Numbered from the stretch's first letter, positions 43,611-54,478 are shown. The stretch is 64,000 bases of DNA from UBA2589 sp038120095 (GCA_038120095.1 JAYOKZ010000003.1:62001-126000); one strand, 5' to 3'. A program made the numbers and translations. The notes: generated by a model from the letters alone, not told the origin.

Positions 43611-44723
43611 TCACTGCCCCGGAAGGGGAGGTGGCGTCGAAGCGAACAGGCTGCGGATGGCCTCGACCCCATCGGCCGGAGCCCACTCCGCCATTCCCTC
43701 GGTCCACACCAGCGTCTCGCGGCTCACGTTTCCGCTCTCGATCTGAGCCTTGAGCGCCGCCGTATCGAAGGGTCCCGCCTGCTGACCACCGATCGCAGCG
43801 AAGAAGGCAGGCCCGCTCGGGATCGGGGGCGGTGCGGCTCCGCTACCCTGAGGAGCTCCAGCTCCCGGTGTCATGGCCTGGGCCATCTGATTGCCCATCG
43901 CAAAGCCCATCCCGGCGCCCATGCCCGCCCCGGCAGCACCACCACCCGGATTGTTCGCCATGTCGCCGATCGCTTCGGCGGTCTGGTACTTCGTGTACGT
44001 ATCCAGATTGCCGAGCACGCCCATGCTCGTGCGCTTGTCGAGTGCCTCTTCCACCGCGGATGGCAGCGAAATGTTCTCGACGAGGAGTGTGCGGAGGGCA
44101 ACTCCGTACCCATCCATGTCGCTCTGAACTCGGTCAGACAGGCGGGTCCCGAGCTCGTCATAGTTCGCGGCCATGTCCAGAACCGGGATGCCCGACGACG
44201 CGAGTGCATCCGAGAAGCGTGCAACGAGGACGTTGCGAATCTGATCCGTGATCCCCTCCGCCGTGAAGTGACCATCGGTGCCCACGATTTCCCTCAGGAA
44301 CAGCGCGGGATCGGCGACCTGCACGGCGTACGTCCCGAACGCTCGGACACGCACGGGGCCAAACTCGGGGTCCCGCATGGTCACGGGGTTCTTGGTGCCC
44401 CACTTCTGATCGGTGAACTGACGCGTGTTCACGAAGTAGACCTCGGCCTTGAACGGGCTCTCGAATCCGTACTTCCAACCCTTGAGGGTCGATAGAATCG
44501 GAAGGTTCTCGGTTTCGAGCGTGTACATCCCCGGTCCGAACACGTCGGCGAGTTGGCCTTCATCGACGAACACGGCGGTCTGGCCTTCACGAACGGTCAA
44601 TTGAGCGCCGTTCTTGATCTCGTTGTTGTGACGTTCGAAGCGGTGTACGAGAGTGTTCGGGCTGGAATCTGTCCATTCGATGACATCGATGAACTCGCCT
44701 CTGATCTTGTCGAACAGGCCCAT
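43611..44723 (-). CDS. SPFH-domain protein with C-terminal GYF-like domain
   Basis: 370 residues from ATG 44723 (MGLFDKIRGEFIDVIEW); nearby upstream ATGs at 44729, 44738 and 44762 are possible. The N-terminal two-thirds is an SPFH/band-7-like domain of the YdjI or 'virion core protein' group (LTVREGQTAVFVDEGQLADVFGPGMYTLET; TMRDPEFGPVRVRAFGTYAVQVADP; NVLVARFSDALA). A Gly/Met/Ala-rich linker (GGGAAGAGMGAGMGFAMGNQ) leads to a GYF_2-type domain (FFAAIGGQQAGPFDTAALKAQIESGNV...VWTEGMAEWAPA), which in other proteins binds proline-rich or membrane partners. Membrane-associated scaffolding is the family expectation; the zinc-ribbon protein next door is the probable partner. Confidence 0.82.
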   Translation of the reverse strand: MGLFDKIRGEFIDVIEWTDSSPNTLVHRFERHNNEIKNGAQLTVREGQTAVFVDEGQLADVFGPGMYTLETENLPILSTLKGWKYGFESPFKAEVYFVNTRQFTDQKWGTKNPVTMRDPEFGPVRVRAFGTYAVQVADPALFLREIVGTDGHFTAEGITDQIRNVLVARFSDALASSGIPVLDMAANYDELGTRLSDRVQSDMDGYGVALRTLLVENISLPSAVEEALDKRTSMGVLGNLDTYTKYQTAEAIGDMANNPGGGAAGAGMGAGMGFAMGNQMAQAMTPGAGAPQGSGAAPPPIPSGPAFFAAIGGQQAGPFDTAALKAQIESGNVSRETLVWTEGMAEWAPADGVEAIRSLFASTPPPLPGQ

Positions 44724-44919
44724 CGCCATGGTCTCCATGAGGTCGTTGCGTGGCAGAGGCATGATAGTGCGAGGTCGGCTCTCGTGCGCTACCCGGCCCT
44801 CCTCCTACCTCAAGGACGCGGCTTTGCGTCAGGAGGCTGCGACCGCTTGCCGTCCGGGGCTCCGGCGCTCAACCTCCGCGAACTCAGTTCATCACTCCTC
44901 CAGCCATCGATCTGGATCC

Positions 44920-45996
44920 ATGAGCGACCACACCCGAGCCTTTCGCCCCGTGCCCGTTCCTGTCGTCGTCGCGTCGCTCATGGTTGCCGTGCCCCTCGCG
45001 GGCCAGGAGCCTGTCTCGTGGGGTGAGGAACTGGTCTTTCACACGTTCTCGATCGCCGCGGTCGATCCCGAAACGGGAGAGTCGGGCGTTGCGGTCACGA
45101 CGCGCAATGCCTGTGTGGGCAACGGCGTCCCATGGGTGAGGGTGGGCGTAGGTGCCGTGGCGACGCAGGCTTCTACTCGAACGGCGTACGGTGCGGAGTT
45201 GCTGGATATGCTGGAGAGTGGAATGTCCCCCCGGGATGCTCTGAACGCGGCTACGGCAGCAGATGAGGGACGTGAGAATCGGCAGGTCGGCGTGGTTTCC
45301 GTGGATGGGCGGGCCGCGCAGTTCACGGGTAGTGGTCCCGGTGACTGGGCAGGTCACCGCTCGGGTCCCAACTACGCTGCTCAGGGCAACGTCCTGGTCG
45401 GAGCAGAGGTCGTGGACGCAGTCGCGGAGACGTTCGAGGCGAGTGAAGGAAGTGGCCGCCACCTCGCGGATCGTCTGGTGGCCGCACTTGAAGCTGGTCA
45501 GGCGATGGGTGGGGACCGTCGGGTCGGGCGAATGCAGTCCGCTTCCGTCGTCGTCGTCGATCCTCGTGAGGGCATGGCACGTCGTGATGACGGTCAGACG
45601 GTCCATATCAATGTCTGCGAGCATCCGACCCCGGTCGCCGAGGTGCGACGGATTTATGACACGGTCTCGGGTACGCTGGGGTTCCGGGAGCTCTCATTGC
45701 CGACGGGCAATGACGTCTGGCAGGTGAGGGTGCTCATGCATGCGCTCGGGTACTACCGATCCACTGAGGCCGTGGTGGAGCGGAACGCAGAATCCATGCG
45801 CTACGATGAGGAAATCGCACAGTCCGTGGACGCGTTCCGGCACGACCGGGGTCTCTCCAGCCCGGGCTCGGGCGGTACCCCTTCGGGCTTCGTTGACGCT
45901 CACCTCGTAGACGTCATGTGGGCAGCCCTGGAGGACGCGGGCAAGGCACGAGATGTCCGTGAGATGATCCGTGCCACGACCAGGATTCGTCGATGA
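44920..45996 (+). CDS. DUF1028 Ntn-hydrolase-like exported protein
   Basis: 358 residues from ATG 44920 (MSDHTRAFRP). A signal-like N-terminus (VVVASLMVAVPLAGQ) is followed by a DUF1028 domain: HTFSIAAVDPETGESGVAVTTRNACVGNGVPWVRVGVGAVATQ, LDMLESGMSPRDALNA, RQVGVVSVDGRAAQFTGSG and GRNYAAQGNVLVG-like text. The fold is related to Ntn hydrolases, but the family has no established reaction. The C-terminal about 70 residues (EEIAQSVDAFRHDRGL; FVDAHLVDVMWAALEDAG) match the peptidoglycan-binding-like domain commonly attached to DUF1028. It is divergent from the SPFH gene with about 196 bp between starts. Confidence 0.85.
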   Translation: MSDHTRAFRPVPVPVVVASLMVAVPLAGQEPVSWGEELVFHTFSIAAVDPETGESGVAVTTRNACVGNGVPWVRVGVGAVATQASTRTAYGAELLDMLESGMSPRDALNAATAADEGRENRQVGVVSVDGRAAQFTGSGPGDWAGHRSGPNYAAQGNVLVGAEVVDAVAETFEASEGSGRHLADRLVAALEAGQAMGGDRRVGRMQSASVVVVDPREGMARRDDGQTVHINVCEHPTPVAEVRRIYDTVSGTLGFRELSLPTGNDVWQVRVLMHALGYYRSTEAVVERNAESMRYDEEIAQSVDAFRHDRGLSSPGSGGTPSGFVDAHLVDVMWAALEDAGKARDVREMIRATTRIRR

Positions 45997-46009
45997 GCAT
46001 GAGATCCTC

Positions 46010-46180
46010 CCGGGCGGTTATCCGATTCATGCGTTCGTTCCGGTGGGGATCTCGTTCCTGGGTCCGGCCTTCAGCGAGGGGCGACTTCCCGGTTTGGGTT
46101 ACGCCTTCGAGCAGCGGACCCGCGCACGCCGGGATCCAGTGACGACACCCTCCCTGATCGGGCAAGGAGTCGGTCGGTAG
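46010..46180 (+). pseudogene. Remnant of an amidase-signature enzyme C-terminus
   Basis: The space between DUF1028 and the pfa operon (45997-46355) contains a frame (open from GTG 45971 to TAG 46180) whose text LPGGYPIHAFVPVGISFLG then PAFSEGRLPGLGYAFEQRTRARRDP resembles the last about 45 residues of amidase-signature enzymes (…LPVGISFxGxAFSExxLLxLAYAFEQxTxxRRxP…). The catalytic Ser-Ser-Lys core is nowhere nearby, so this would be a decayed 3' end. There is no ribosome binding site to suggest expression. Chance similarity is unlikely but I cannot score it. The rest of the gap (46181-46355) has AT-richer sequence around 46220-46255 but no convincing promoter spacing. Confidence 0.5.
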
Positions 46181-46355
46181 CCCCGTTCGACCCCGCGATC
46201 TAGGTTGTTCGCCCGGAACGGCCTCGTTTTCCGTTAGATTCTTTCTCTGTTGCATACGCCCGGGACCCACGTCTGAGACGGAGTCCCCGACCCCAGGAGT
46301 CGATGGAACTACGACGCAGCTTCGACGCACGATTGTGTGCCCGAGCGAGGACACC

Positions 46356-47960
46356 GTGACGACTGTCGCGCAGCATGCCGCGCCGCCGGCCAACGCCGAC
46401 GTGTCCCGGTCGCATCCGGGCCCGGGAGGCGTCCCGGTCAGGGCTCCTGTCGGGGTGGTCACCGGACCTGCTGGGACCCGAGCGGTCGAGATGTCAGCGG
46501 ATGGAGCGCTCATCGCCGGTCCGGGGCCCGACGAGAGACTCGTCGGCGTGCTGCCTCCCGTTTACCCCGAGTGGCTGGGCGACCGGGATTTCAATCGGGC
46601 GCACGGCTGCCGCTTTCCCTACGTCGTAGGTGAAATGGCTCGCGGGATCGCCTCTGCGGACATGGTCATCGCCGGCGCTCAGGCGGGCTTGATGGCGTTT
46701 TTCGGCAGCGCCGGACTTTCGATTCCGGATATCGATGAGGCCATTCAGAAGATTCAGAGGGCGCTTGGGACCGGTATCCGGAACTGGGGTGCCAATCTGA
46801 TCCACAGTCCCCAGGAACCGCACATGGAGATGGACTTCGCCGAGTTGATGCTCGCGCGGGGTGTCTCCAACATTTCGGCGTCGGCGTTCATGCGCCTGCA
46901 GCCTGCCATTGTGTATCTGTCCGCCAGGGGCCTGACCCGTGCCGCGGACGGGTCGATCCAGCGTCGCACGCACATCTTCGCGAAAATTTCTCGTGTCGAG
47001 GTGGCGCGTCCCTTCCTGTCACCGGCACCGGAGTCCATGCTGGCGCCGCTCGTCGACGCCGGGAAGCTCACGGCCGAAGAGGCGGCGCTCGCTCGACTCG
47101 TCCCAGTGGCGGAGGATATTACGGTAGAGGCCGATTCAGGTGGCCACACGGACAATCGACCCCTCCCTGTTCTCCTGCCGATGATCCTCGACCTCGCTCA
47201 GGACGTCTCCGCAGAATTCGGCTACGCGCAGCCTGCCCGTGTCGGGGTTGGAGGCGGTCTGGGCACGCCTGCGGCGATCGCGTCCGCGTTCGCGACCGGA
47301 GCCGCCTATGTCGTGACGGGCTCGGTGAACCAGGCTGCAGTGGAATCGGCTCTGTCCGATGATGGCCGTCGGATGCTCGCGACGGCATCGATGACCGATG
47401 TAGCCATGGCTCCGGCCGCCGACATGTTCGAGATGGGGGTTGAGGTCCAGGTGCTCAAGCGCGGCACGATGTTCGCCCAGCGAGGGAAGGAACTCTACCG
47501 GGTCTTCCGCACGTACGACTCGATCGAGGCGATGCCAGAAGACGAGCGCGTGTCGATGGAGCAGAAGATCCTCGGCCGGTCGGTCGACGAGATCTGGGCC
47601 GATACGGTGTCGTTCTTCGAGCGCCGAGACCCTCGGGAAATCGAGCGCGCAGGGAACGATCCGAAGCACCGCATGGCGCTCATCTTCCGCTGGTATCTCT
47701 TCATGGGCGCCCAGTGGGCCCGTTCCGGGGAAGAGGCCCGCCGTGGTGATTACCAGATCTGGTGCGGCCCTGCGATGGGCGCCTTCAACGACTGGGCAAA
47801 AGGGAGCTTCCTCGAGCCTGTCGACCAGCGCACGACAGTTCAGATCGGACTGAACCTCATGGAGGGTGCCGCGTGGCTGACGCGCGCCCACCAGCTACGC
47901 CTGGCCGGTGTGCCCGTGGGACCGGCCGACACCACGTTCGCTCCGCGGCCACTCCGCTGA
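46356..47960 (+). CDS. pfaD: PfaD-type enoyl reductase of the PUFA synthase (FMN, 2-nitropropane dioxygenase fold)
   Basis: 534 residues from GTG 46356 (GAGG 5 nt upstream); GTG 46335 would add seven residues. This is a TIM-barrel FMN enzyme of the PfaD/FabK-like family that reduces the enoyl intermediate during polyunsaturated fatty-acid or related secondary-lipid synthesis. Family text: FPYVVGEMARGIASADMVIAGAQAGLMAFFGSAGL, NWGANLIHSPQEPHMEMDF, ITVEADSGGHTDNRPLPVLLP, VGVGGGLGTPAAIASAFATGAAYVVTGSVNQAAVESA, and a C-terminal DYQIWCGPAMGAFNDWAKGSFLE. The order pfaD-pfaA-pfaC is the one I recall for myxobacterial clusters, with the reductase gene first. PfaA follows after 28 bp. Confidence 0.92.
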   Translation: MTTVAQHAAPPANADVSRSHPGPGGVPVRAPVGVVTGPAGTRAVEMSADGALIAGPGPDERLVGVLPPVYPEWLGDRDFNRAHGCRFPYVVGEMARGIASADMVIAGAQAGLMAFFGSAGLSIPDIDEAIQKIQRALGTGIRNWGANLIHSPQEPHMEMDFAELMLARGVSNISASAFMRLQPAIVYLSARGLTRAADGSIQRRTHIFAKISRVEVARPFLSPAPESMLAPLVDAGKLTAEEAALARLVPVAEDITVEADSGGHTDNRPLPVLLPMILDLAQDVSAEFGYAQPARVGVGGGLGTPAAIASAFATGAAYVVTGSVNQAAVESALSDDGRRMLATASMTDVAMAPAADMFEMGVEVQVLKRGTMFAQRGKELYRVFRTYDSIEAMPEDERVSMEQKILGRSVDEIWADTVSFFERRDPREIERAGNDPKHRMALIFRWYLFMGAQWARSGEEARRGDYQIWCGPAMGAFNDWAKGSFLEPVDQRTTVQIGLNLMEGAAWLTRAHQLRLAGVPVGPADTTFAPRPLR

Positions 47961-47988
47961 GTCTCGTCCACTATTGTTGAGAGCATAG

Positions 47989-50900
47989 ATGTCCACCTCA
48001 CCTCCCATTGCCATCGTCGGAATGAGCTCCCTGTTCGCAGGGAGTCAGGATCTGCTCGGCTTCTGGCGTGACATCGTCTCGGCTACGGATCGCCTGACCG
48101 ACGTTCCGCCGCACGCGTGGCTGATCGAGGACTACTACGATCCGGACCCGAGCGCTCCGGACATGACGTATGCCAAACGTGGCGGATACCTGAATCCGGT
48201 GGCGTTCAACCCGATGGAGTTCGGGATGCCGCCGACGACGATTCCGGCGACGGATACGGCTCAGCTTCTCGCGCTGATCGCGGCGAAGCGGGTTCTGGAG
48301 GATGCGGGCAAGTACTCGGACGAGGCGGATCTCAGCCGGACGAGTGTGATCCTGGGCGTCGCCTCGGCGACCGAGCTTGTCGTGGAGATGGGGTCACGGC
48401 TCCATCACCCGATCTGGCGCAACGCGCTTCGTCAGGCGGGCCTTCCGGAGAGCCGGGTTCAGGAGATCGTCCAGCTCATCAAGGACCACTACCAGCCTTG
48501 GCAGGAAAGCACGTTCCCCGGCCTCCTGGGAAACGTGGTTGCGGGTCGTATAGCGAACCGGCTCAACCTCGGGGGTTCGAACTTCGTGACGGACGCCGCA
48601 TGCGCCAGCTCCATTTCGGCGCTTCAGGCCGGGCTGCACGAGCTGTATTTGGGCGACAGCGACATGGTCATCGCGGGTGGCGTGGACGCACTGAACGACA
48701 TCCTGATGTACATGTGCTTCTCGAAGACGCCCGCGTTCTCTCCGACGGGAGACTGCCGCCCGTTCTCCGAAGATGCGGACGGAACGCTGATCGGGGAGGG
48801 CGTAGGGATGCTCGCGCTCCGTCGTCTGGAGGATGCGGAGCGTGACGGCGACGAGATCTATGCAGTCATTCGCGGCCTCGGAGCGTCTTCGGATGGGAAG
48901 GGATCCAGTGTGTACGCGCCCCGCCCCGAAGGTCAGGCCAAAGCGCTTCGTCGTGCGTACGAGCACGCCGACTACAGCCCGGCCACGGTCGAACTCGTCG
49001 AGGCTCATGGGACCGCGACCAAGGCCGGTGACGCCGCCGAGGCGCGCGGCCTGACGTCGGTGTTCGGTCCGGCGAATGAAGATGGGCGGGCGTGGTGCGC
49101 GCTCGGCTCCGTCAAGTCGCAGATCGGCCACACGAAAGCCGCGGCGGGCTCTGCCGGTCTCATCAAGGTCGCTCTGGCGCTACACCATCGAGTGCTGCCG
49201 CCCACACTGAAGGTGTCCAAGCCGAACGCTCAGCTCGGACTCGACGATGGGCCGTTGTACATCAATACCGAAGCGCGTCCTTGGATTCGAGGGAGCGATC
49301 ATCCGCGCCGTGGCTCGGTCAGCTCGTTCGGCTTCGGCGGGTCGAATTTTCATGTGACCCTGGAGGAGTATACGGGGCCGGGCCGTCGTCCAGAGCGCCT
49401 TCGAGCTTGGTCGGATGAGCTGGTCGTGCTGTCCGCTGCTGATCGGGACGGCCTGATCGCCCGCCTGTCGGAAACGGCGTTACAAGTCGAAGCAGGTCAC
49501 CCGCTCGGGCGGATCGCAGCCGAGGCGGCGGAGGCCTTTGAAGCGAAGGCCGGCGCCCGCGTAGCGATCGTGGCCAGCGACCATGACGAGTTGAGTGCGA
49601 AGCTCTCAAAGGCCTCTGACGCTGTTGCGACGGGCGGTGTCGAATCCCTGCGCGATCCGGACATCCGGTTCGGCTTCGGGGCGTCGTCCGTCGGCAAGCT
49701 CGCATTCGTGTTCCCCGGTCAGGGAAGCCAGTACGTGGGCATGGGGGGCGATACGGCCATGACGTTCGATGGGGTTCGCGCTGTCTGGGACGCCGCGGCT
49801 GACCAGGCTGAGTTTGCGGACGACCGACTCGATCGAGCGGTATTCCCACCTCCCGCCTTTTCGGATGAGGAACGGGCAGGGCAGTCCGCGAACGTCACGG
49901 CCATGGCAACGGCTCAGCCCGCGATCGCAGCGGTGAGCCTCGGTCTCCTCCGTCTGCTCCGCTCACTTGGGGTGGAGGCGGACGCGGTTGCAGGCCACAG
50001 CTTTGGTGAACTTTCGGCGCTCGCCGCTGCCGGGCGGATCGATGAGGATGCGCTCCTGTCCACGGCCCGGAGGCGCGGCGAGCTGATGGCCGAAGCCGCC
50101 GCGAGCACCGCCGGTGCCATGATCGCCGTGCCGAGCGATGCCGCGACCGTTGGCAGTCTGATCGACGCATCGGACAACGTGGTCGTTGCGAACGACAATG
50201 CTCCTACGGAGGTGGTGCTTGCTGGATCGGTCGAGGCGATCGATGCGGTCACGGAAAAGCTCAAGAGTGCGGGATTACGGACGATCCGGCTCCCGGTAGC
50301 GTCTGCGTTCCACAGCAGCATCGTGGCCAGCTCCTGTGAGCCGTTCCATGAGCATCTGGCCGGTGTGCAGTGGAGGTCCGGTTCGATGGATGTTTATGCG
50401 AACAAGACGGCCGAGGTGTATCCCAAGACCGCGAAGGCCGGTCGCCGCCTGCTGGCTGACCAGCTCGCGTCTCCCGTGCGCTTTCGCGAGATGGTCGACG
50501 CGATGTATGCCTCGGGGGTCACACACTTCGTGGAGGTCGGCCCTGGGGCTGTTCTGACCAAGCTGATCGGGCGGTGCCTCGGGGATCGGGCACACGTCGC
50601 AGTTTCTCTCGATGACAAGAAGGTCGGTGGCCTGCGGCCGCTGTGGCGAGGCCTTGGCGCGCTCGCTGCGGAAGGAATCGACATGAACCTCTCAGCGCTT
50701 TCGGAGGGGTATCGGGTGCCCGAGGCTCCCCCGGAAGCGAAGCCGTTCGAAATCATGATCACTGGCTTCAATCACGACCGACCGTATCCACCCGAGAACG
50801 GTGCGGCCGGTCGCGCTACGCCGAATCCGGAAGCGACCGAGGTACCCACTGCGCCGCGCGCAGTGGCGACGCCGCCGTCAGGTAATCTTCCGGCGGAGAA

Positions 50901-53900
50901 GGCTTCCGCTCCGGTGGCTCCTGCTCCAGCCCCGCGGGCACCCGTGCCGCCAACCGCTGATCCGGTTCTCAGTGCGCAGGTGCACCAGGTGACGATCGAA
51001 GCTCATCGCCGATATCAGGAGCTCATGGCGGAGAGCCACAGAAACTTCCTGAACCTGGCAGCTCGGGCTCTCGGTCAGGAAACCTCCGGGGTCGGCGCGT
51101 CAGTACCTGTCGCTCCAATCGTGGCGGCGCCGGTTCCCGCAATCGTTCCTCAGACGGCGGTTCCAGTCGAAGCGGCTCCCGCTGTTCCGGCATCGGCGCC
51201 GAGTGTCGTCGAAACTGTTTCACCTCCCCCTGTAACGCCGCCCGCACCCGAGGTGGTCAGTGCGCCACCCGCGCCGGTGCCCGTTGCCCCGGCCGTGGAC
51301 GTGACGGCGATGGCTCTGGAGGTGGTCTCGGAGAAGACGGGTTATCCGGTCGACATGCTGGACCTGGACANNNNNNNNNNNNNNNNNNNNNNNNNNNNNN
51401 NNNNNNNNNNNNNNNNNNNNNNNNNNNNNNNNNNNNNNNNNNNNNNNNNNNNNNNNNNNNNNNNNNNNNNGGGATGTGGCGGACAAGCTGTCTACGGGAC
51501 TACCGGCTGGTGCTGCTGCGGCCGCTGCGCCGGTGGCCCAGCCCGCTCCGACGCAGCCGGCGGCAGCGACATCCGGAGCGTCGGCGGTCGACGTGACGGC
51601 ACTCGCGCTCGAGGTCGTGGCGGAGAAGACGGGTTATCCGGTCGAGATGCTGGATCTGGACATGGAGATGGAAGCGGGTCTGGGGATCGACTCGATCAAG
51701 CAGGTGGAGATTCTGTCGGAGCTGCAGGAGCGTCTTCCGGGGCTTCCGGAGATTGCGCCGGCGGAGCTGGCGTCTCTGCGCACGTTGCGGGATGTGGCGG
51801 ACAAGCTGTCTACGGGACTACCGGCTGGTGCTGCTGCGGCCGCTGCGCCGGTGGCCCAGCCCGCTCCGACGCAGCCGGCGGCAGCGACATCCGGAGCGTC
51901 GGCGGTCGACGTGACGGCACTCGCGCTCGAGGTCGTGGCGGAGAAGACGGGTTATCCGGTCGAGATGCTGGATCTGGACATGGAGATGGAAGCGGGTCTG
52001 GGGATCGACTCGATCAAGCAGGTGGAGATTCTGTCGGAGCTGCAGGAGCGTCTTCCGGGGCTTCCGGAGATTGCGCCGGCGGAGCTGGCGTCTCTGCGCA
52101 CGTTGCGGGATGTGGCGGACAAGCTGTCGGGGAATGCTGCTCCCCCTGACGTCGTGCGGGCGTCTGCGCCAGTCAGCGTCTCTCCTGCCGAGACGGTAGC
52201 AACGGAGGCCACGGCTTCGGCGGACGTCGTTCTCGACACGAATACAGTTCTGGATCCGACGAAAATCACGGCATTCGTTCCGGTGGTCGCTACTGAGCAA
52301 CGCCCCGGGTTCGCTCTTTCGGCGCTCGCCAAAGGGCGTCAGGTCCTCATCACGAACGAGAGTCCTGCCCTCGCTGAAGCGCTCGCGGCGGGTCTTGTCG
52401 CTCGTGGTCTGTCTGCAACGGTGGTGGATGAGCTTCCAGTCTCCGCATCGGCTGTCATCTGTCTGGCAGGGATGGCAGGCGTTTCCGCCGGTCCGGACGG
52501 AGCGCTTTTGGTCCACCAATCGGCCATTCAGGCTGCTCGCATCGTCGCACAACACCCGAAGCCTGAAGAGCGGATGTTCGTGACCGTGCAGGCGACGGGT
52601 GGACATTTCGGCCTTGGAGGAGATCCGGGAGACGGGGTTTGGACTGCAGGCCTCGCCGGGGTGGTCAAGACCGCTGCGCGCGAGTGGCCGGGTGCATCGC
52701 TGAAAGCCATCGACGTTGCTGATCCCGATTCCGCAGCGGATTCCATTCTCGACGAACTCTTCCTTGGTGGTCCGGCTCTGGAGGTGGGACTTGGAGCCGA
52801 CGGCACTCGTTCGGTGGTACAGATCGAGCCCCTTCGGACGGACAGTGATCGCCAGCCGGCGCTCGAGCCCGGCTCTGTCGTGGTCGTGTCGGGCGGCGCC
52901 CGAGGGGTCACCGCGAGTTCGGTCGCCAGGCTGGCAGAGGCGTGGAAGGTGAAGCTCGCTCTCCTTGGACGTTCGAAGCTCGCGGAATGGCCGGAGGGTG
53001 TGCCACTCTCGACCGATGTCGTCGCGATCACGGGAGCACTCGCATCAGCCGCCAAAGCCCGGGGCGAGTCCGTGGACTTTGTCGGAATGCAGCAACAGGC
53101 TCAGTCACTTGCCGCGAGCGCCGAAGTCCGGATGTCGCTTGCCGATCTGGATTCCCGTGGGATCGATGCGATGTACATCAGCGCGGATGTGACGAATCTC
53201 GATGAGGTTTCCTCTGCACTCGACCATGTTCGTGAAACGTGGGGCTCGGTCGACGGCATTGTGCATGGTGCGGGGGTGCTTCGCGACAAGGCGCTGGCCG
53301 ACATGACGCCCGATCGGGTCGCGGACGTCTTCGGGCCCAAGGTCGGAGGTCTCTCCGTACTGCTCGAGGCAACCAAGGAAGATCCGCTGCAGGTGATCGC
53401 GCTCTTTTCGTCGATTGCCGCGCGTGCCGGCAACGCCGGTCAGGCCGCCTATTCGGCGGCCAACGAGGTTCTCAACAAGGTCGCGTCGAGCGAGTCCGCT
53501 CGCCGTGGCGATTGGTGCCGAGTTCGTTCTTACAATTGGGGTCCCTGGGCCGGGGGCATGGTAGATGCCGGACTCGCGGCCCACTTCGAGAAGCAGGGTA
53601 TCGCGCTGCTCGGGGTGGAAGCCGGGGCAGATTTCTTCGTGACCGAACTCGAACTTCTGGGCGAGGGTGTCGAGCGTGTCGTGCTGGCGGCCCCGTCGTT
53701 CCCGGCGACAACGCAGAGCTTCCTGCTCGGTGGAGGCGAGCCGGACGACGAAGCGATCGGCTCTTCGCATGTGGCGAGCTTCGCGCTGCGGATGGGTGAG
53801 GCGCTCAAGCCGGTTCGAACGATGCGCACGTACCTCGAGGACTTCGTCATCTCGATGCCCGGGCAGGAACTCGTCGGGGGCGCTCACTCAGTTGATGTAG

Positions 53901-54457
53901 AGCCGATCGAGGGCGCGATCCCGAGCTATCGCCTCGTCTTCCGCGACGGGGCAGGCGCCGTTCATCACGAGACCACGGTTCGGTATTCGGAGAATGGTGC
54001 AGGGGCACCACCTGCCGTGCCGTCGGCGGGGCTCGAGCCGTGGCCGTTCGAGGCTGCCGCGGCCTACGACACCGTGCTTGGAACGGCGAGAGAGCGGCGA
54101 GCCATTCTCGACCTCGAGGGTGTGTCTGAAGAGGGGGGCATGGCGCTACTTCGGAGTGCGGCGAGTCTGGGCTGGCCCATGAAGGGCTTCGCAAGAGGCT
54201 TTGACCCGGCGGCTTTCGAGGGTCTGCTGCAGCTGGCGGAGCTTTGGACCCACCAGAAGGCGGGTGCCATGCAGCGTCTCGCGAGCATGGGTCAGATGGT
54301 CGTGCACAGTCTCGAAGCATTCCCGGAGCGGATGCGCTCCGCGTTCCGAGCTCGCAGGACGGAGCGGGGGACGCTCTTCGACTTCATTCTTGCAACCGAG
54401 GAGGGCGACCTCGTGGCGGAGTTGCGCGAGGTTCAGTTTGACGCCCACGGTGCCTGA
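47989..54457 (+). CDS. pfaA: PfaA-type PUFA synthase: KS-AT-ACP(n)-KR, split by assembly gap
   Basis: One gene interrupted by a 100-N gap (51371-51470); the part before and the part after lie in different frames only because the gap length is arbitrary. KS: residues 1-460, active Cys205 in DAACASS, His340 in EAHGTATKAGD, His381 in KSQIGHTKAAAG. AT: about 565-880, VFPGQGSQYVGM and GHSFGE with Ser671. After a Pro/Ala-rich linker come ACP domains: one cut by the gap (from residue 1105) and two complete, each with GIDSIKQVEI, whose phosphopantetheine Ser codons are 51692-51694 and 52010-52012. KR: SGGARGVTASSVARLAE (about 52888) and the Tyr of AAYSAANE (53450). The C-terminal region (from about 53820) sits where PfaA usually has a DH, but the HxxxGxxxxP His is not apparent. 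The stop is 21 bp before the pfaC start. Confidence 0.9.
51371..51470. other. Assembly gap (100 N) inside pfaA ACP array
   Basis: Exactly 100 N, a standard placeholder. The left side stops after LDLD of one ACP and the right side resumes at the DVADK that ends an ACP unit. If the missing DNA follows the neighbouring repeat it must be 126 bp plus a whole number of 318-bp units to restore the frame. Confidence 0.95.
51471..52106 (+). repeat. Tandem 318-bp ACP-encoding repeats (two complete units)
   Basis: Units at 51471-51788 and 51789-52106 appear identical base for base, each coding one 106-residue linker-plus-ACP module (STGLPAGAAAAAAPVAQP linker, then VDVTALALEVVAEKTGY to LRTLRDVADKL). The next bases at 52107 start a third copy that diverges after DVADKLS. 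A less similar first ACP precedes the gap (VTAMALEVVSEKTGYPVDM). Near-perfect DNA identity, including silent sites, points to recent unit duplication or gene conversion. Confidence 0.93.
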
Positions 54458-54478
54458 TCGAAGCGATTGGAGTCCGAG

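Noticed and set aside
46205..46239. Possible promoter TTGTTC ... TTAGAT before the pfa operon
   Set aside because: Spacing between the boxes is about 23 bp, too long for a standard promoter, and no better pair was found.
51471..52149. Apparent continuation of the pfaA frame after the gap into a Gly/Cys-rich peptide ending at 52149
   Set aside because: This is a frame artefact of the 100-N placeholder; the frame two bases over encodes perfect ACP domains.
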